Assembly: GCF_000344155.1 (NCBI RefSeq)
Contig: NZ_BAOQ01000022.1
Span: 1-64,000, forward strand
DNA length: 64,000 nucleotides
Direction of reading: 5' to 3'
Source: Gordonia paraffinivorans NBRC 108238
GTDB lineage: Bacteria > Actinomycetota > Actinomycetes > Mycobacteriales > Mycobacteriaceae
Below, in pieces: positions 17,674 through 27,955 of the stretch (positions within the stretch are counted from its first letter, which is position 1; each line of letters begins with the position of its first letter). The notes beneath the pieces are model-generated. The model had not been told where the DNA came from. It saw nothing but the letters and a program-made list of their open reading frames with translations, and searched no databases. The position numbers and the translations under genes were made by a program.

Positions 17674-18861
17674 GTGACCTCCGCCATCCCCATGCCGGCC
17701 TCGCTCGATGCGGTCCCGGCGGCCGTCGAGGCCGAACTGCGCACGTTCTTCGACACCGCGGTGCCCGCGGCCACCGAGATCGCCCCCGTGGTGGGCGCCG
17801 CGGCCGGCCTCGTCCGCGAGTTCGTGTTGCAGGGCGGCAAGCGCATCCGTCCGGTGTTCGCCTTCGCGGGCTGGCGTTGCGGGATGACCGAATCCGCGCG
17901 GCCCGACGAATCTGCGGCCGACGGTTCCGGTCTCGACGACCCCACGGTGGGCCGCGACGCCTCCGACGCCCTGCGCGTCGGTGCGGCACTCGAACTGGTC
18001 CAGGCCTGCGCCCTCATCCACGACGACATCATCGACCACTCCGACACCCGCCGGGGGAACCCGACGCTGCACCGCGTCTTCCAGTCGCGCCACGTGGAGG
18101 CCGAGTGGGCCGGTGACGCCGCCGAGCACGGCGTGGCGGCCGCGATCCTCGCCGGCGACCTCGCGCTCGCCTGGGCCGACGACCTCGTGCACGACCACCG
18201 GCCGGGGGCACCGACGGAATCGGCCGAGGGCGCCGACCGGCGGTATCGCGCACTGCCCCCGGCGGTCGGGGCCACGTGGGCGTCGATGCGCACCGAGGTG
18301 CTCGGCGGGCAGTTCCTCGACATCGTCAACGAGGCCAGCGGCGACGAGTCGGCCGCGGCGGCATACCGGGTGATGGAGTTCAAGACCGCCGCCTACACGG
18401 TGGCCCGCCCGCTCGAACTCGGCGCCCGCCTGGCCGGTGCGTCGGAGCCCCTGGTGGCGACGCTGCGCCGGATCGGCCACGACCTCGGCATCGCGTTCCA
18501 GCTGCGCGACGACCTGCTCGGCGTCTTCGGCGATCCCGCCCGCACCGGCAAACCGTCCGGCGACGACCTCGTGTCCGGCAAGCGCACCGCCCTGCTGGGG
18601 ACCGCGCTGCGGCGCGCCGACGACACCGACCCGGCACTGGGACAGCGTCTGCGCGAGCTGATCGGACGCCCGCTCGACGACGCCGAACTGGCCTCGGCCC
18701 GCGGAATTCTCGTCGACGTTGGAGCGGTCGCCGAGATCGAGACCGCCATCGACGACCTGCTGGGCAACGCACTCGCCGCACTGGACTCCGCGGACATCGG
18801 CGACGAGATCCGGGCCGAACTCACCGCGGTGGCGCACCGGACCGCGCATCGCGAGGCATGA
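17674..18861 (+). CDS. idsA: IdsA-type polyprenyl diphosphate synthase
   Basis: Condenses isopentenyl diphosphate with allylic diphosphates, giving GGPP or longer prenyl precursors. The 395-aa protein has GGKRIRPVFAF, the first aspartate-rich motif in LIHDDIIDHSDTRRG, and the second in FQLRDDLLGVFGDPARTGKP, all intact. Acidic insert PDESAADGSGLDD near residue 75 is unusual. It is syntenic with idsA2 (Rv2173). The GTG start is leaderless by promoter spacing, and the stop overlaps the mptA ATG. Confidence 0.92.
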   Translation: MTSAIPMPASLDAVPAAVEAELRTFFDTAVPAATEIAPVVGAAAGLVREFVLQGGKRIRPVFAFAGWRCGMTESARPDESAADGSGLDDPTVGRDASDALRVGAALELVQACALIHDDIIDHSDTRRGNPTLHRVFQSRHVEAEWAGDAAEHGVAAAILAGDLALAWADDLVHDHRPGAPTESAEGADRRYRALPPAVGATWASMRTEVLGGQFLDIVNEASGDESAAAAYRVMEFKTAAYTVARPLELGARLAGASEPLVATLRRIGHDLGIAFQLRDDLLGVFGDPARTGKPSGDDLVSGKRTALLGTALRRADDTDPALGQRLRELIGRPLDDAELASARGILVDVGAVAEIETAIDDLLGNALAALDSADIGDEIRAELTAVAHRTAHREA

Positions 18862-20390
18862 CCATCCGCCGCGATCTCCTGATCGGCGCACTGGGTTCGG
18901 TCCTGGTGTGCCTGGGCAGTTTCGGCGTCGGCGACCCGCCCCGCAACTGGACCGTCCTGACCGACCTGGGGATCAGCTGGATCACCTACGGCCACGGCAA
19001 GAACGTCTCCGGCGTCCTCTTCTGGGCCGGGGTCTTCTGCATGGTGTTCGCGTGGGTCCGGCTGGGGCGCGGACTCCTCCGTGCGGCTCGACGACCGGAC
19101 GGCGGGGACGACGCACCGCCCGCGCCGGGCACCCGGACGCTGCAGCGTTGGCTGTTGGCCTGGGCGGCACCGCTGCTGGTCGCCGCGCCGGTCTACAGCC
19201 GCGACGTCTACGCCTACCTCGCGCAGGGCGCGGTGTTCGGCGCGGGCTTCGACCCCTACGCCGACGGGCCCGCGCACAACCCGGGGCCCCTCGTCGACTC
19301 CATGGCCACGGTCTGGGCCACCACCACGGCCCCCTACGGACCGTTCACGATGGGCCTGTTCCGGGTGGTCACCGACGTCACCGGCGACCACGTCGTGCTC
19401 GGCGTCCTGGCCATCCGGCTGGTCCTGCTGCCCGGACTCTTCCTGTCGCTCTGGGCGATCCCGCGCCTGGCGGCTCATTTCGGCGCGTCCCCGCAGACCG
19501 GGCTGTGGCTGGCCCTCTTCAACCCGATGGTGCTCATCCACATCGTCGCCGGCCCGCACGTCGAGATGCTCATGATGGGCGTGCTCGCCACCGGCCTCGC
19601 CCTGGTCGTCGCCGGGCGCCACGCCTGGGGCACGGCGGTTCTCGCGATGGCGGTCTCGATCAAGATCACCGCCGGGGTAGCGGTGCCGTTCGTGCTGTGG
19701 ATCTGGCTGTCGCACATCCGGTCCCGGCGTCCGGTGACCCCGCGCGACGTCGTCGGGGTCTTCGCCGCGATCGTGGCGATCTCGCTGGCCGTGTTCGGCT
19801 TCTGGACGCTGGTCGTCGGGCTGGGCGTCGGCTGGCTGACCGGACTCGGATGGGCCGACGTCATCATCAACTGGTTCACGATCCCGACCCTCGTCGCGCA
19901 CGTCGTGACCCTCGTCGCGGCGCCCTTCGTCGCGCTGAATCTGCAACCGGTGCTGGAGATCACGCGCGCCATCGGCTCGGCGGTGCTGGCGCTGGTCCTC
20001 GTCGCACTGTGGTGGCGCAAGCGTCACGACGAGCGGACCGCGGTCGCGGGCATCGCGTGGGCGATGCTCGCCGTCCTGGTGCTCGAACCGTCCACGCTCC
20101 CCTGGTATTACACGTGGGTGCTCGTGGTCGCGGTGGCGTTCACGCTGCCCCGCTGGACGTACGCGACGGTGGTCGGGGCGTCGACGTTCCTGCTGATCGT
20201 CTTCCAGCCGGACGACGCGATCGTCTTCTACAAGCCGTTCGAACTCGTGCTGGCGTTCGCGCTCGCCGGACTCGCGGCCTGGTCACTCGTGCGGCCGGAT
20301 CCGTTGCGGCTCGGCCGGTTCGGCCGCTGGGCGTGGGGCGCCGAGGACGCCGCGGGAACCCCGGCCGGGGCCACCGGTCAGAAGGCCTGA
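18858..20390 (+). CDS. mptA: MptA, alpha-1,6-mannosyltransferase of LM/LAM
   Basis: GT-C mannosyltransferase that uses polyprenyl-phosphate-mannose to extend the alpha-1,6-mannan core of lipomannan. At 510 aa it has about 12 membrane segments. The catalytic acidic motif follows the first large loop in YSRDVYAYLAQG, and NPMVLIHIVAGPHVEMLMMG is a family block. It overlaps idsA by ATGA, linking prenyl-donor synthesis and mannan elongation in one unit, as in M. tuberculosis (Rv2174). Its last 13 bp overlap the convergent gene at 20378. Confidence 0.9.
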   Translation: MTIRRDLLIGALGSVLVCLGSFGVGDPPRNWTVLTDLGISWITYGHGKNVSGVLFWAGVFCMVFAWVRLGRGLLRAARRPDGGDDAPPAPGTRTLQRWLLAWAAPLLVAAPVYSRDVYAYLAQGAVFGAGFDPYADGPAHNPGPLVDSMATVWATTTAPYGPFTMGLFRVVTDVTGDHVVLGVLAIRLVLLPGLFLSLWAIPRLAAHFGASPQTGLWLALFNPMVLIHIVAGPHVEMLMMGVLATGLALVVAGRHAWGTAVLAMAVSIKITAGVAVPFVLWIWLSHIRSRRPVTPRDVVGVFAAIVAISLAVFGFWTLVVGLGVGWLTGLGWADVIINWFTIPTLVAHVVTLVAAPFVALNLQPVLEITRAIGSAVLALVLVALWWRKRHDERTAVAGIAWAMLAVLVLEPSTLPWYYTWVLVVAVAFTLPRWTYATVVGASTFLLIVFQPDDAIVFYKPFELVLAFALAGLAAWSLVRPDPLRLGRFGRWAWGAEDAAGTPAGATGQKA

Positions 20391-20743
20391 GCCTGCGCCC
20401 GTCGGATGACCTCGCGCGCGGAGTGCGTGTGCAGCGCGGCGGCCGGGTGGAGGCCGAGATCCTCCTGCACGGTGAACAGCCACGCCAGCGCCTCGTCGCG
20501 CGTGTAGCCGCCGTCGAGCAGCACCTCGACGAGACCGTAGAAGTGCTTGACCACTCCGAGGTCGTCGAAGAACACCGCCGGGACGGCCGGTTGACCGCCG
20601 CGGGAGACGGCGAGCAGGTGATGGTCGCGGATCAGGGTGCGGACACGGTTCGACGACACGCCGAGACGCTTGGCGACATCCTCGACCGAGAGTGTCTCGA
20701 CATCAGGGGGCAGAGTGTCCGGGGACAACGGTAGGGAACCCAC
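20378..20743 (-). CDS. Rv2175c-like DNA-binding protein, probable PknL substrate
   Basis: A 121-aa protein with a winged or MerR-like helix-turn-helix: TLSVEDVAKRLGVSSNRVRTLIRDHHLLAVSRGG. The C-terminal part ends with HSAREVIRRAQAQAF, matching Rv2175c, which M. tuberculosis PknL phosphorylates. pknL is divergent next door. The GTG at 20743 lies 7 nt after TACGCT, indicating a leaderless start; the frame is open to 20815, but the extra residues are basic and unlike the family. Confidence 0.85.
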   Translation of the reverse strand: MGSLPLSPDTLPPDVETLSVEDVAKRLGVSSNRVRTLIRDHHLLAVSRGGQPAVPAVFFDDLGVVKHFYGLVEVLLDGGYTRDEALAWLFTVQEDLGLHPAAALHTHSAREVIRRAQAQAF

Positions 20744-20889
20744 GTGATGCAGCGTAGCGGCTGCGCGGGGCCGGTGAAACCGCAGCACCGGCACCCGGTG
20801 TCGGTCGATCCGCACGATCGGCCGACAACGGTCGAGATCACCGGCTCCGGTGACCCCGACCGCGCGGGCGTGCAGGTAGATTCAGCGTC
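20744..20889. promoter_or_regulatory. divergent promoter region, Rv2175c-like gene and pknL
   Basis: TACGCT (20756-20751) points left and TAGATT (20877-20882) points right; each ends 7 nt before its GTG. Both transcripts are predicted leaderless. I see no operator repeat between them. Confidence 0.65.
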
Positions 20890-22125
20890 GTGAACTCCCC
20901 CGTCGACACGATGCTCGGCACCGTCCTCGAGGACCGGTACCGCATCGACGCACCCATCGCGCGGGGCGGCATGTCGGCGGTCTATCTCGGTGTCGACCTG
21001 CGGCTGGGACGCGACGTCGCGGTCAAGGTCATGGACCCGCGGTATTCCGCCGACCCACAGTTCCTGCGCCGCTTCGAGTTCGAGGCCCGGGCGGTCGCCG
21101 GACTCAAGCATCCCGGGCTGGTCGCGGTCTACGACCAGGGCATCGACGGCGGGATCGCGTTCCTGGTCATGGAACTCGTCGACGGCGGCAGCCTCCGCGA
21201 GCTGCTCCGCGAGCGGGGCCCGATGCCGCCGCACGCCGTCGTGGCGGTCGCCGATCCGGTCCTCGGCGGTCTCGGCACGGCGCACGCCGCCGGACTCGTC
21301 CACCGGGACGTCAAACCCGAGAACGTGCTCATCTCGGACGCCGGCGAGGTGAAGGTCGCCGACTTCGGACTGGTGCGGGCGGTCGCCGAGGCGGGCGTGA
21401 CCTCGGCCAGCGTCATCCTGGGCACCGCCGCCTACCTCTCCCCCGAGCAGGTCGAGTCCACCCATGCCGACGCCCGCAGCGACGTCTACTCGATGGGCGT
21501 GATGATGTTCGAGCTCCTCACGGGCAGAACGCCTTTCCACGGCGATTCGCCGCTCGCCCTGGCCTACCAGCGACTGTCCTACGACGTGCCCGCGCCCGGC
21601 GACGTGATCGCGGGCGTCCCGGCCGAGTTCGACGAAATCGTGCTGCGCGCCACCGAGCGGAACCCCGACGACCGGTACGCGGACGGCTTCGAGATGCAGG
21701 CGGCGCTGCTCGCGGTGGCCGACGAACTCCACCTGCCGCCGTACACGGTCCCGGCCCCGCGCCGTTCGCGGGAGCGGGAGATCCGTGCGCGCTACCGCGC
21801 GGCCGCGCCGGCCGGTCACGGCACCCGGGTCCAGTCGCGTCCGGGACCCTACGAACCGGGGAACTCCGCAGCGGATGCCCCGGCCCCCGTGGAGTCACCC
21901 CGTCCGGTCGCGGCGGTCGGCGATCCGTCGCCGGCACCGCCCCGACCCGGGCGGCCCGCGCCGCGCCGGTCCGCCGAGCTCGACGACCGCACCGACCTCG
22001 AACCCGAGTTCATCGGCGGCAGCCGCCTGGGTTCGGTGCTGTGGATCCTGTTCGTGCTGCTGGTGGTCGCAGGCCTCGGCGCCGCCGGGTTCTACGTGGG
22101 CGCCACCTATCTCGCGGTGTTCTGA
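20890..22125 (+). CDS. pknL: PknL, membrane Ser/Thr protein kinase
   Basis: Hanks-type kinase of 411 aa. Visible motifs are the Gly-loop ARGGMSAVYLG, the catalytic lysine in VAVKVMD, HRDVKPEN (near 138-145), DFG in VADFGLV, and APE replaced by SPEQ, as usual in bacteria. A Pro-rich juxtamembrane segment (about 290-370) leads to one membrane helix (LWILFVLLVVAGLGAAGFYVG) and an almost absent extracellular part, with no PASTA repeats. Next to the Rv2175c-like gene, as in M. tuberculosis. The start at GTG is leaderless by position of TAGATT. Confidence 0.93.
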   Translation: MNSPVDTMLGTVLEDRYRIDAPIARGGMSAVYLGVDLRLGRDVAVKVMDPRYSADPQFLRRFEFEARAVAGLKHPGLVAVYDQGIDGGIAFLVMELVDGGSLRELLRERGPMPPHAVVAVADPVLGGLGTAHAAGLVHRDVKPENVLISDAGEVKVADFGLVRAVAEAGVTSASVILGTAAYLSPEQVESTHADARSDVYSMGVMMFELLTGRTPFHGDSPLALAYQRLSYDVPAPGDVIAGVPAEFDEIVLRATERNPDDRYADGFEMQAALLAVADELHLPPYTVPAPRRSREREIRARYRAAAPAGHGTRVQSRPGPYEPGNSAADAPAPVESPRPVAAVGDPSPAPPRPGRPAPRRSAELDDRTDLEPEFIGGSRLGSVLWILFVLLVVAGLGAAGFYVGATYLAVF

Positions 22126-22160
22126 CCACGCCCGGCGACCGTCCGACCGCCTCGCAATGA

Positions 22161-23570
<1,410 letters not shown>

Positions 23571-23605
23571 CTAATGGAGCGTCGCGGCCCGGACACCCGG
23601 CAGGG

Positions 23606-24100
23606 TCAGTTCCCGCGGGCCGCACTCGCCTTCTCGATCGCCTCCCAGCGTCGCAGGTTGTGGCGGGCGTCGCTGAGCGCGTCGTGGGCATCCGACGGCG
23701 CGGGCGGCAGCGGCGGACGTCCGGCCGCCTCCCAGTGCTGTCGCAGCTCCCGGGTGAACCGCGGGATCGCCCGCGGCAGTGCGGTCATCGGGCCCCACAG
23801 CTGGCAGAGCACGACGTGGTCGTAGGCGCCGACCCACGCCCAGAGCTCGATGTCGGTGCCGTCGGCGGTGAGGAAGTCGAGGAGGTCGTCGCGGATGCGA
23901 CGACGGTCCTTCCACACCGGCGAGGACGGCGACGGCAGTTTCGGCAGGACGTTCGCGCGCACCCAGTCCCCGGCCCGGCCGGGGTCGAACTCGGTGGACA
24001 CCGCATAGAACTCGCGACCGTCCTCACCGACGACTCCGATCGAGACCAGCTCGATGGTGTTTCCGTCCTCGATGAACTCGGAGTCGTAGAAGAACCGCAT
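23606..24100 (-). CDS. RNase AS, polyadenylate-specific 3'-5' exoribonuclease (Rv2179c-like)
   Basis: DEDDh-fold exoribonuclease of 164 aa. The first acidic motif is FFYDSEFIEDG at the very N-terminus; KDRRRIRDDLLDFL and WAWVGAYDHVVLCQLWG form the middle block; DAHDALSDARHNL carries the final His and Asp. It belongs to the Rv2179c family, which removes adenylates from RNA 3' ends. I start at ATG 24100, matching the family; the frame continues 24 residues upstream without homology. TACTGT 4 nt upstream suggests a near-leaderless mRNA. Confidence 0.88.
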   Translation of the reverse strand: MRFFYDSEFIEDGNTIELVSIGVVGEDGREFYAVSTEFDPGRAGDWVRANVLPKLPSPSSPVWKDRRRIRDDLLDFLTADGTDIELWAWVGAYDHVVLCQLWGPMTALPRAIPRFTRELRQHWEAAGRPPLPPAPSDAHDALSDARHNLRRWEAIEKASAARGN

Positions 24101-24211
24101 GGGGACAGTATTCACGGCGTCGGCCCGCGAGGCCGCATCCGCGGGCGGGCGCCGCGCGGGTCCGACGCACATTTGGGCATCCGCACCTCATGCTGGCTAC
24201 CCTGGTAATCC

Positions 24212-25888
24212 GTGCGCTCCAGGTCTGTGCTGGCGACCGCTTTCCTGGCGGCGTCGATCATCGCGCGGCTCGTGTGGGACACGCTGACCGTCAACGGCAG
24301 GAACTTCGTCGACCTGCATGTTTACCGCGATGGCTCGGCGGGCCTCGCCGACGGGTCGCTCTATTTGTTCACCTACGCCGGCGAGACCGACTTCGCGCTC
24401 CCCTTCACCTACCCGCCGTTCGCGGCGGTGGTCCTCTATCCCCTCTCGCTCATCCCCTGGGACATCGTGGCGGTCGGCTGGCAGCTGGCGACCTTCGCCT
24501 CCCTGTACGCGTGTGTGGTGCTGGCCCTGCGCCTGACCGGCAGGAGCACCGGCGTCCACTACCTGGCCGCGCTGTGGACCGCGCCGGCGATCTGGTGCGA
24601 GCCGGTCCGGGTGACGCTCGACTACGGGCAGATCAACATCTTCCTGATGCTCGGCACCCTGCTGGCCATCTACTGGGCCCGCCGCACCAACGGCTCGCCG
24701 GGCGATCGCGGGATCATCGCCGGAGGCGTGCTCATCGGTTTGATGGCCGGGATCAAGCTGACCCCGGCGGTCTCCGGCCTCTGGTACCTCGCCGCCCGTC
24801 GCCCCTGGGGCGCGCTGTGGGCGGCCGTCTCCTTCGTCGGCACCGTCCTCGGCTGCCTGCTGCTGTTCCCCGAGGTGACACGCACCTACTACGGGACCCT
24901 GCTGGGCGACGCGGACCGGATCGGACCCGTCGAGGAGGTGATGAACCAGAGCCTGCGCGGGACGCTGTCGCGCCTCGTCGGTTTCGACGTCGGCAACGGG
25001 TGGATCTGGTTCGTCGGGGTCCTCGTCGCGGCGGTCGTCGCGTTCTTCGCCTGGCGTGCGGTGTCCGACCTGCTCGGCATCCTGCTCGTGGTCCAGTTCC
25101 TCGGGCTGCTCGTCTCCCCCATCTCCTGGGCGCACCACTGGGTGTGGGTCGTCCCGCTCGGCATCTGGCTGGTGCACGGCGCCGGCGCCCGCCGCCCGGG
25201 TGCCCGGGCCGTGTTCGCGATGTGGGTGGTGATCGCCGGACTCGGCGTCCCGTGGGTGCTGCGCGTGCTCGACGAGTACGGACCGCAGCCCGCCGACGCG
25301 GTCGTGGCGGTCTTCGGCGCGGCCTGGCCGATCGCCACCTTCGTCACGATGGGCTGGCTCATCGCCACCCGTGCGCACCGCGACGCCGGCCCCGCCGACG
25401 ACCCCGAGGCCGCTGCCAACCCGGAGTCCGCCGCCAACCCCGAGGCCGCCGCCAACCCGGAGTCCGACGGCCGGCCGAGGGACGTGGTCGCCGCGGCCGT
25501 CATCGACCGTGATCGCGTGCTGCTGGCACAGCGCGCCCATCCGGCCGCTCTCGCGGGCAAATGGGAGTTGCCCGGCGGCCGGGTCGAGGCGGGCGAGACC
25601 CACGCGCAGGCGCTGGTCCGGGAGATCCGCGAGGAGCTCGGCGCCGAGGTCGAGGCCGGCGACGGGATCGGGACGCCGGTGGCCCTGCCGAACGGCCTGA
25701 CGCTGCACGCCTACCGGGCCCGGCTGCGGTCGGGGACCCCGGCCGCGCTGGAACACCTCGAGATGCGCTGGTTCACCGCCGCGGAACTGCGTGCGCTCGA
25801 CGCCGAGGACGTCGTGCCGGCCGACCGCGGCTGGATTCCGGATCTGTGCCGCGCACTCGAGGAGACGCGGGTCCGCGACGCCGGTTGA
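24212..25888 (+). CDS. GT87 mannosyltransferase fused to a Nudix hydrolase
   Basis: The first ~410 residues form a polytopic GT-C/DUF2029 mannosyltransferase (about ten membrane segments; DLHVYRDGSAGL, FTYPPFAAVVLYPL, DYGQINIFLMLGTL, WAHHWVW), syntenic with Rv2181, the alpha-1,2-mannosyltransferase of LM/LAM branching. After the last membrane helix comes a repetitive linker (PEAAANPESAANPE) and a complete Nudix domain of about 130 residues with the box G-x5-E-x7-REIREELGA (near 455-477), closest by eye to MutT/8-oxo-dGTP or CTP pyrophosphohydrolases. Reading frame is continuous with normal codon use, so I take it as a real fusion. A role tying sugar transfer to nucleotide hydrolysis is unknown. 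GTG start, TACCCT 8 nt upstream. Confidence 0.85.
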   Translation: MRSRSVLATAFLAASIIARLVWDTLTVNGRNFVDLHVYRDGSAGLADGSLYLFTYAGETDFALPFTYPPFAAVVLYPLSLIPWDIVAVGWQLATFASLYACVVLALRLTGRSTGVHYLAALWTAPAIWCEPVRVTLDYGQINIFLMLGTLLAIYWARRTNGSPGDRGIIAGGVLIGLMAGIKLTPAVSGLWYLAARRPWGALWAAVSFVGTVLGCLLLFPEVTRTYYGTLLGDADRIGPVEEVMNQSLRGTLSRLVGFDVGNGWIWFVGVLVAAVVAFFAWRAVSDLLGILLVVQFLGLLVSPISWAHHWVWVVPLGIWLVHGAGARRPGARAVFAMWVVIAGLGVPWVLRVLDEYGPQPADAVVAVFGAAWPIATFVTMGWLIATRAHRDAGPADDPEAAANPESAANPEAAANPESDGRPRDVVAAAVIDRDRVLLAQRAHPAALAGKWELPGGRVEAGETHAQALVREIREELGAEVEAGDGIGTPVALPNGLTLHAYRARLRSGTPAALEHLEMRWFTAAELRALDAEDVVPADRGWIPDLCRALEETRVRDAG

Positions 25889-25890
25889 TC

Positions 25891-25938
25891 AGGTGCCGGC
25901 CGGGTCCGTGCCGGCCGGGCAGGTGCCGGCCGGGTCCG
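25891..25938 (+). repeat. three short GTGCCGGCCGGG repeats
   Basis: The core GTGCCGGCCGGG occurs three times, with spacing of about 14-16 bp, directly after the stop of the mannosyltransferase-Nudix gene. It precedes the 17-bp array. Confidence 0.85.
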
Positions 25939-25957
25939 GTCCTCGACGGGAACGACG

Positions 25958-26076
25958 CAGCCCGATTCGACGCTCAGCCGGGTGCCGTGCCCAGCCCGGT
26001 GCGACGCTCAGCCGGGTGCGGTGCTCAGCCCGATTCGACGCTCAGCCCGGTGCGACGCTCAGCCCGGTGCGGGCGC
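25958..26076 (+). repeat. seven tandem 17-bp repeats between convergent genes
   Basis: Seven head-to-tail units of 17 bp, of the type cagcccggtgcgacgct, with variants cagcccgattcgacgct and cagccgggtgcggtgct. The unit is not a multiple of three and lies between two stop codons, so it is not coding. It is a minisatellite-like (VNTR) tract; a role in termination between the convergent genes is possible. Confidence 0.93.
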
Positions 26077-26110
26077 CCGGGCCGGGTCTCACCCCGGCAG
26101 GGCGTGATGC

Positions 26111-26818
26111 TCAGGCGGCGTCGGCCGCCGGCGGGGTGACCTCGGGCTTGGCGTTTTTCAGCGTCGCCGCGTAGACGTCGACGTACTGCTGGCCCGACAG
26201 CTGCATCAGCTCGTACATGATCTCGTCGGTGACGGCGCGCTCGATGTAGCGGTTGCCCTGCATGCCCTCGTAGCGCGAGAAGTCGAGGGGCTTGCCGATC
26301 CGCACGGTCACCTTGCACGGCCGCGGCAGGATGGTGCCGGGCGGGTTGAACTTGTCGGTGCCGACCATCGCGACCGGGATGACCGGGACGCCGGTGTCCA
26401 TGGCGAGGCGTGCGAGGCCGGTCTTGCCCTTGTAGAGACGACCGTCGGGCGAGCGGGTGCCCTCCGGGTACATGCCCATCAGCTTGCCCTTGCGCAGCTG
26501 ACGCCGGGCGGCGATGAACGCGCCCTCGGCGGCCGCTGCGCCGGACCGGTCGATGGGGATCTGGCCGACGGCGGTGAAGAACCAGCGCTGGAAGGCGCCC
26601 TTGAGGCCGGTGCCGGTGAAGTACTCGCTCTTGGCGAGGAAGTAGATGCGACGGTTGACCATCAGCGGCAGGAAGAAGCTGTCCATCACCGCCAGGTGAT
26701 TGCTCGCCAGGATCGCCGGGCCGTCGGCGGGGATGTTCTCCTGGCCCTCGATCGTCGGGCGTCCCAGCAACCGGAGGAACGGCCCCAGGAAGATGTACTT
26801 GAACGCCCAGTACCACAT
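26111..26818 (-). CDS. 1-acyl-glycerol-3-phosphate acyltransferase-like (PlsC family)
   Basis: Membrane-associated acyltransferase of 235 aa, syntenic with Rv2182c. The catalytic NHX4D motif reads NHLAVMDS, and further PlsC blocks are PIDRSG, MYPEGTRS and GVPVIPVAMVG. The substrate is probably lysophosphatidic acid or a related lipid. GAGGAGAG upstream of the ATG at 26818 fixes the start; the frame is open to 26884. The product likely sits on the inner leaflet by its N-terminal hydrophobic segment WYWAFKYIFLGPFL. Confidence 0.9.
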   Translation of the reverse strand: MWYWAFKYIFLGPFLRLLGRPTIEGQENIPADGPAILASNHLAVMDSFFLPLMVNRRIYFLAKSEYFTGTGLKGAFQRWFFTAVGQIPIDRSGAAAAEGAFIAARRQLRKGKLMGMYPEGTRSPDGRLYKGKTGLARLAMDTGVPVIPVAMVGTDKFNPPGTILPRPCKVTVRIGKPLDFSRYEGMQGNRYIERAVTDEIMYELMQLSGQQYVDVYAATLKNAKPEVTPPAADAA

Positions 26819-26950
26819 GAGACTCTCCTCGCCGCGCACTTTCCCGCCGTCATCGCCGACCGCGGACCCATCCGAAGGGGCCACCGCCGCACGCGTGGCC
26901 CCGACATCAGAACCATACCCGCGTCGGGCCCCGCGCAGGGGATCCGGTTT

Positions 26951-27955
26951 CTAGCCGCGGGCGACCCGACTGCCTCCGGCTTGCTCCGCGTTTTCGTTCT
27001 GCGCGGCCCGAAATGCTTGGCGCGCAACCTCTGCCGCCCCGACCACGCCGGCGGTCTCCCCGAGCTGCGTGCCGCGGATGCGGGCGAGCTGCCGGTGGCC
27101 GGCGCCGGTGACCTGCCGGGCGTAGTGCTCCCGCGCCTCGTCGAGGAACAGGCCCGACGCGGCGCCCACCCCTCCGGCGAGCACGATCAGGTCGGGGTCG
27201 AAGATGTCGGCGATCATCGCCAGACCCTGACCGAGCGAGGTCGCGAATCTCCCGAAGGCCGCGAGCGCCACGGCGTCGCCGTCGGCCGCGGCACCGGCCA
27301 CCCGCCGGCCGGTGAGAGAACCGGGATCGGCGGCGACGTCGGCGGCCAGCTGGCTGCGCCCCCAGTCGCCGTCGGCCAGCAGCTCCACCACGGTGTCGAC
27401 CAAAGCCGTACCGCTGCAATACCGTTCCCAGCACCCGCGCTTGCCGCACGCGCAGGCGCGACCGTCGGGGACGATCGTCAGGTGCCCGAGTTCCGGTGCG
27501 ACGCCGAAACTTCCGCGGTAGATCTCGCCGTCGATGACCAGGCCCGCGCCGATACCGGTGCCGATCGCGAGGACCACGGTGTTGTGTCCGCGCGCCGCAG
27601 CGCCGTAACGCACCTCCGCGACCGCGGCGGCGTTGGCGTCGTGCTCGGCGTAGACCGGGATGCCCAGGCGACGCGTCATGTCCTCGGCGACGGGGGCCTC
27701 ACGCCACGGCAGGTGCGGGGCGAATCGCACGATGCTGCGGTCGGTGGTCAGGAACCCCGCGATGGCGAGGCCGACCGCCTTGGCGTCCCAGCGCGAGACC
27801 AGCTCGCCGACGAGCCGGTCCAGGCAGTGCTCGAGCGCCTCCACCGTCGACGGGGTCTGCGCGCGCAGCGTGTCGAGCATCGTCCCGCGGTCGTCGACCA
27901 CCGAGGCGCGCACGCTCGTGCCGCCGATGTCGATGCCGATCGTCAGCTCACCCAT
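26951..27955 (-). CDS. ROK-family sugar kinase, probable glucokinase
   Basis: A 334-aa ROK kinase. The ATP loop is IGIDIGGTSVRA; the sugar-binding part shows EHDANAAAVAEVRYG, and GTGIGAGLVIDGEIYRG and ELGHLTI are family blocks. The zinc signature CACGKRGCWERYCSG has the three cysteines of the ROK consensus CxCGxxGCxE. Most likely glucokinase; N-acetylmannosamine or other hexose kinases cannot be excluded. The ATG overlaps the preceding stop (TGATG), so it is coupled to the small gene upstream. Confidence 0.88.
   Translation of the reverse strand: MGELTIGIDIGGTSVRASVVDDRGTMLDTLRAQTPSTVEALEHCLDRLVGELVSRWDAKAVGLAIAGFLTTDRSIVRFAPHLPWREAPVAEDMTRRLGIPVYAEHDANAAAVAEVRYGAAARGHNTVVLAIGTGIGAGLVIDGEIYRGSFGVAPELGHLTIVPDGRACACGKRGCWERYCSGTALVDTVVELLADGDWGRSQLAADVAADPGSLTGRRVAGAAADGDAVALAAFGRFATSLGQGLAMIADIFDPDLIVLAGGVGAASGLFLDEAREHYARQVTGAGHRQLARIRGTQLGETAGVVGAAEVARQAFRAAQNENAEQAGGSRVARG

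Noticed and set aside
22126-22160. A transposase between pknL and aroG, as at Rv2177c
   Set aside because: Only 35 bp of spacer; no transposase, inverted repeats or target duplications.
25958-26076. CRISPR array
   Set aside because: The 17-bp units are directly tandem without spacers, and no cas genes are near.
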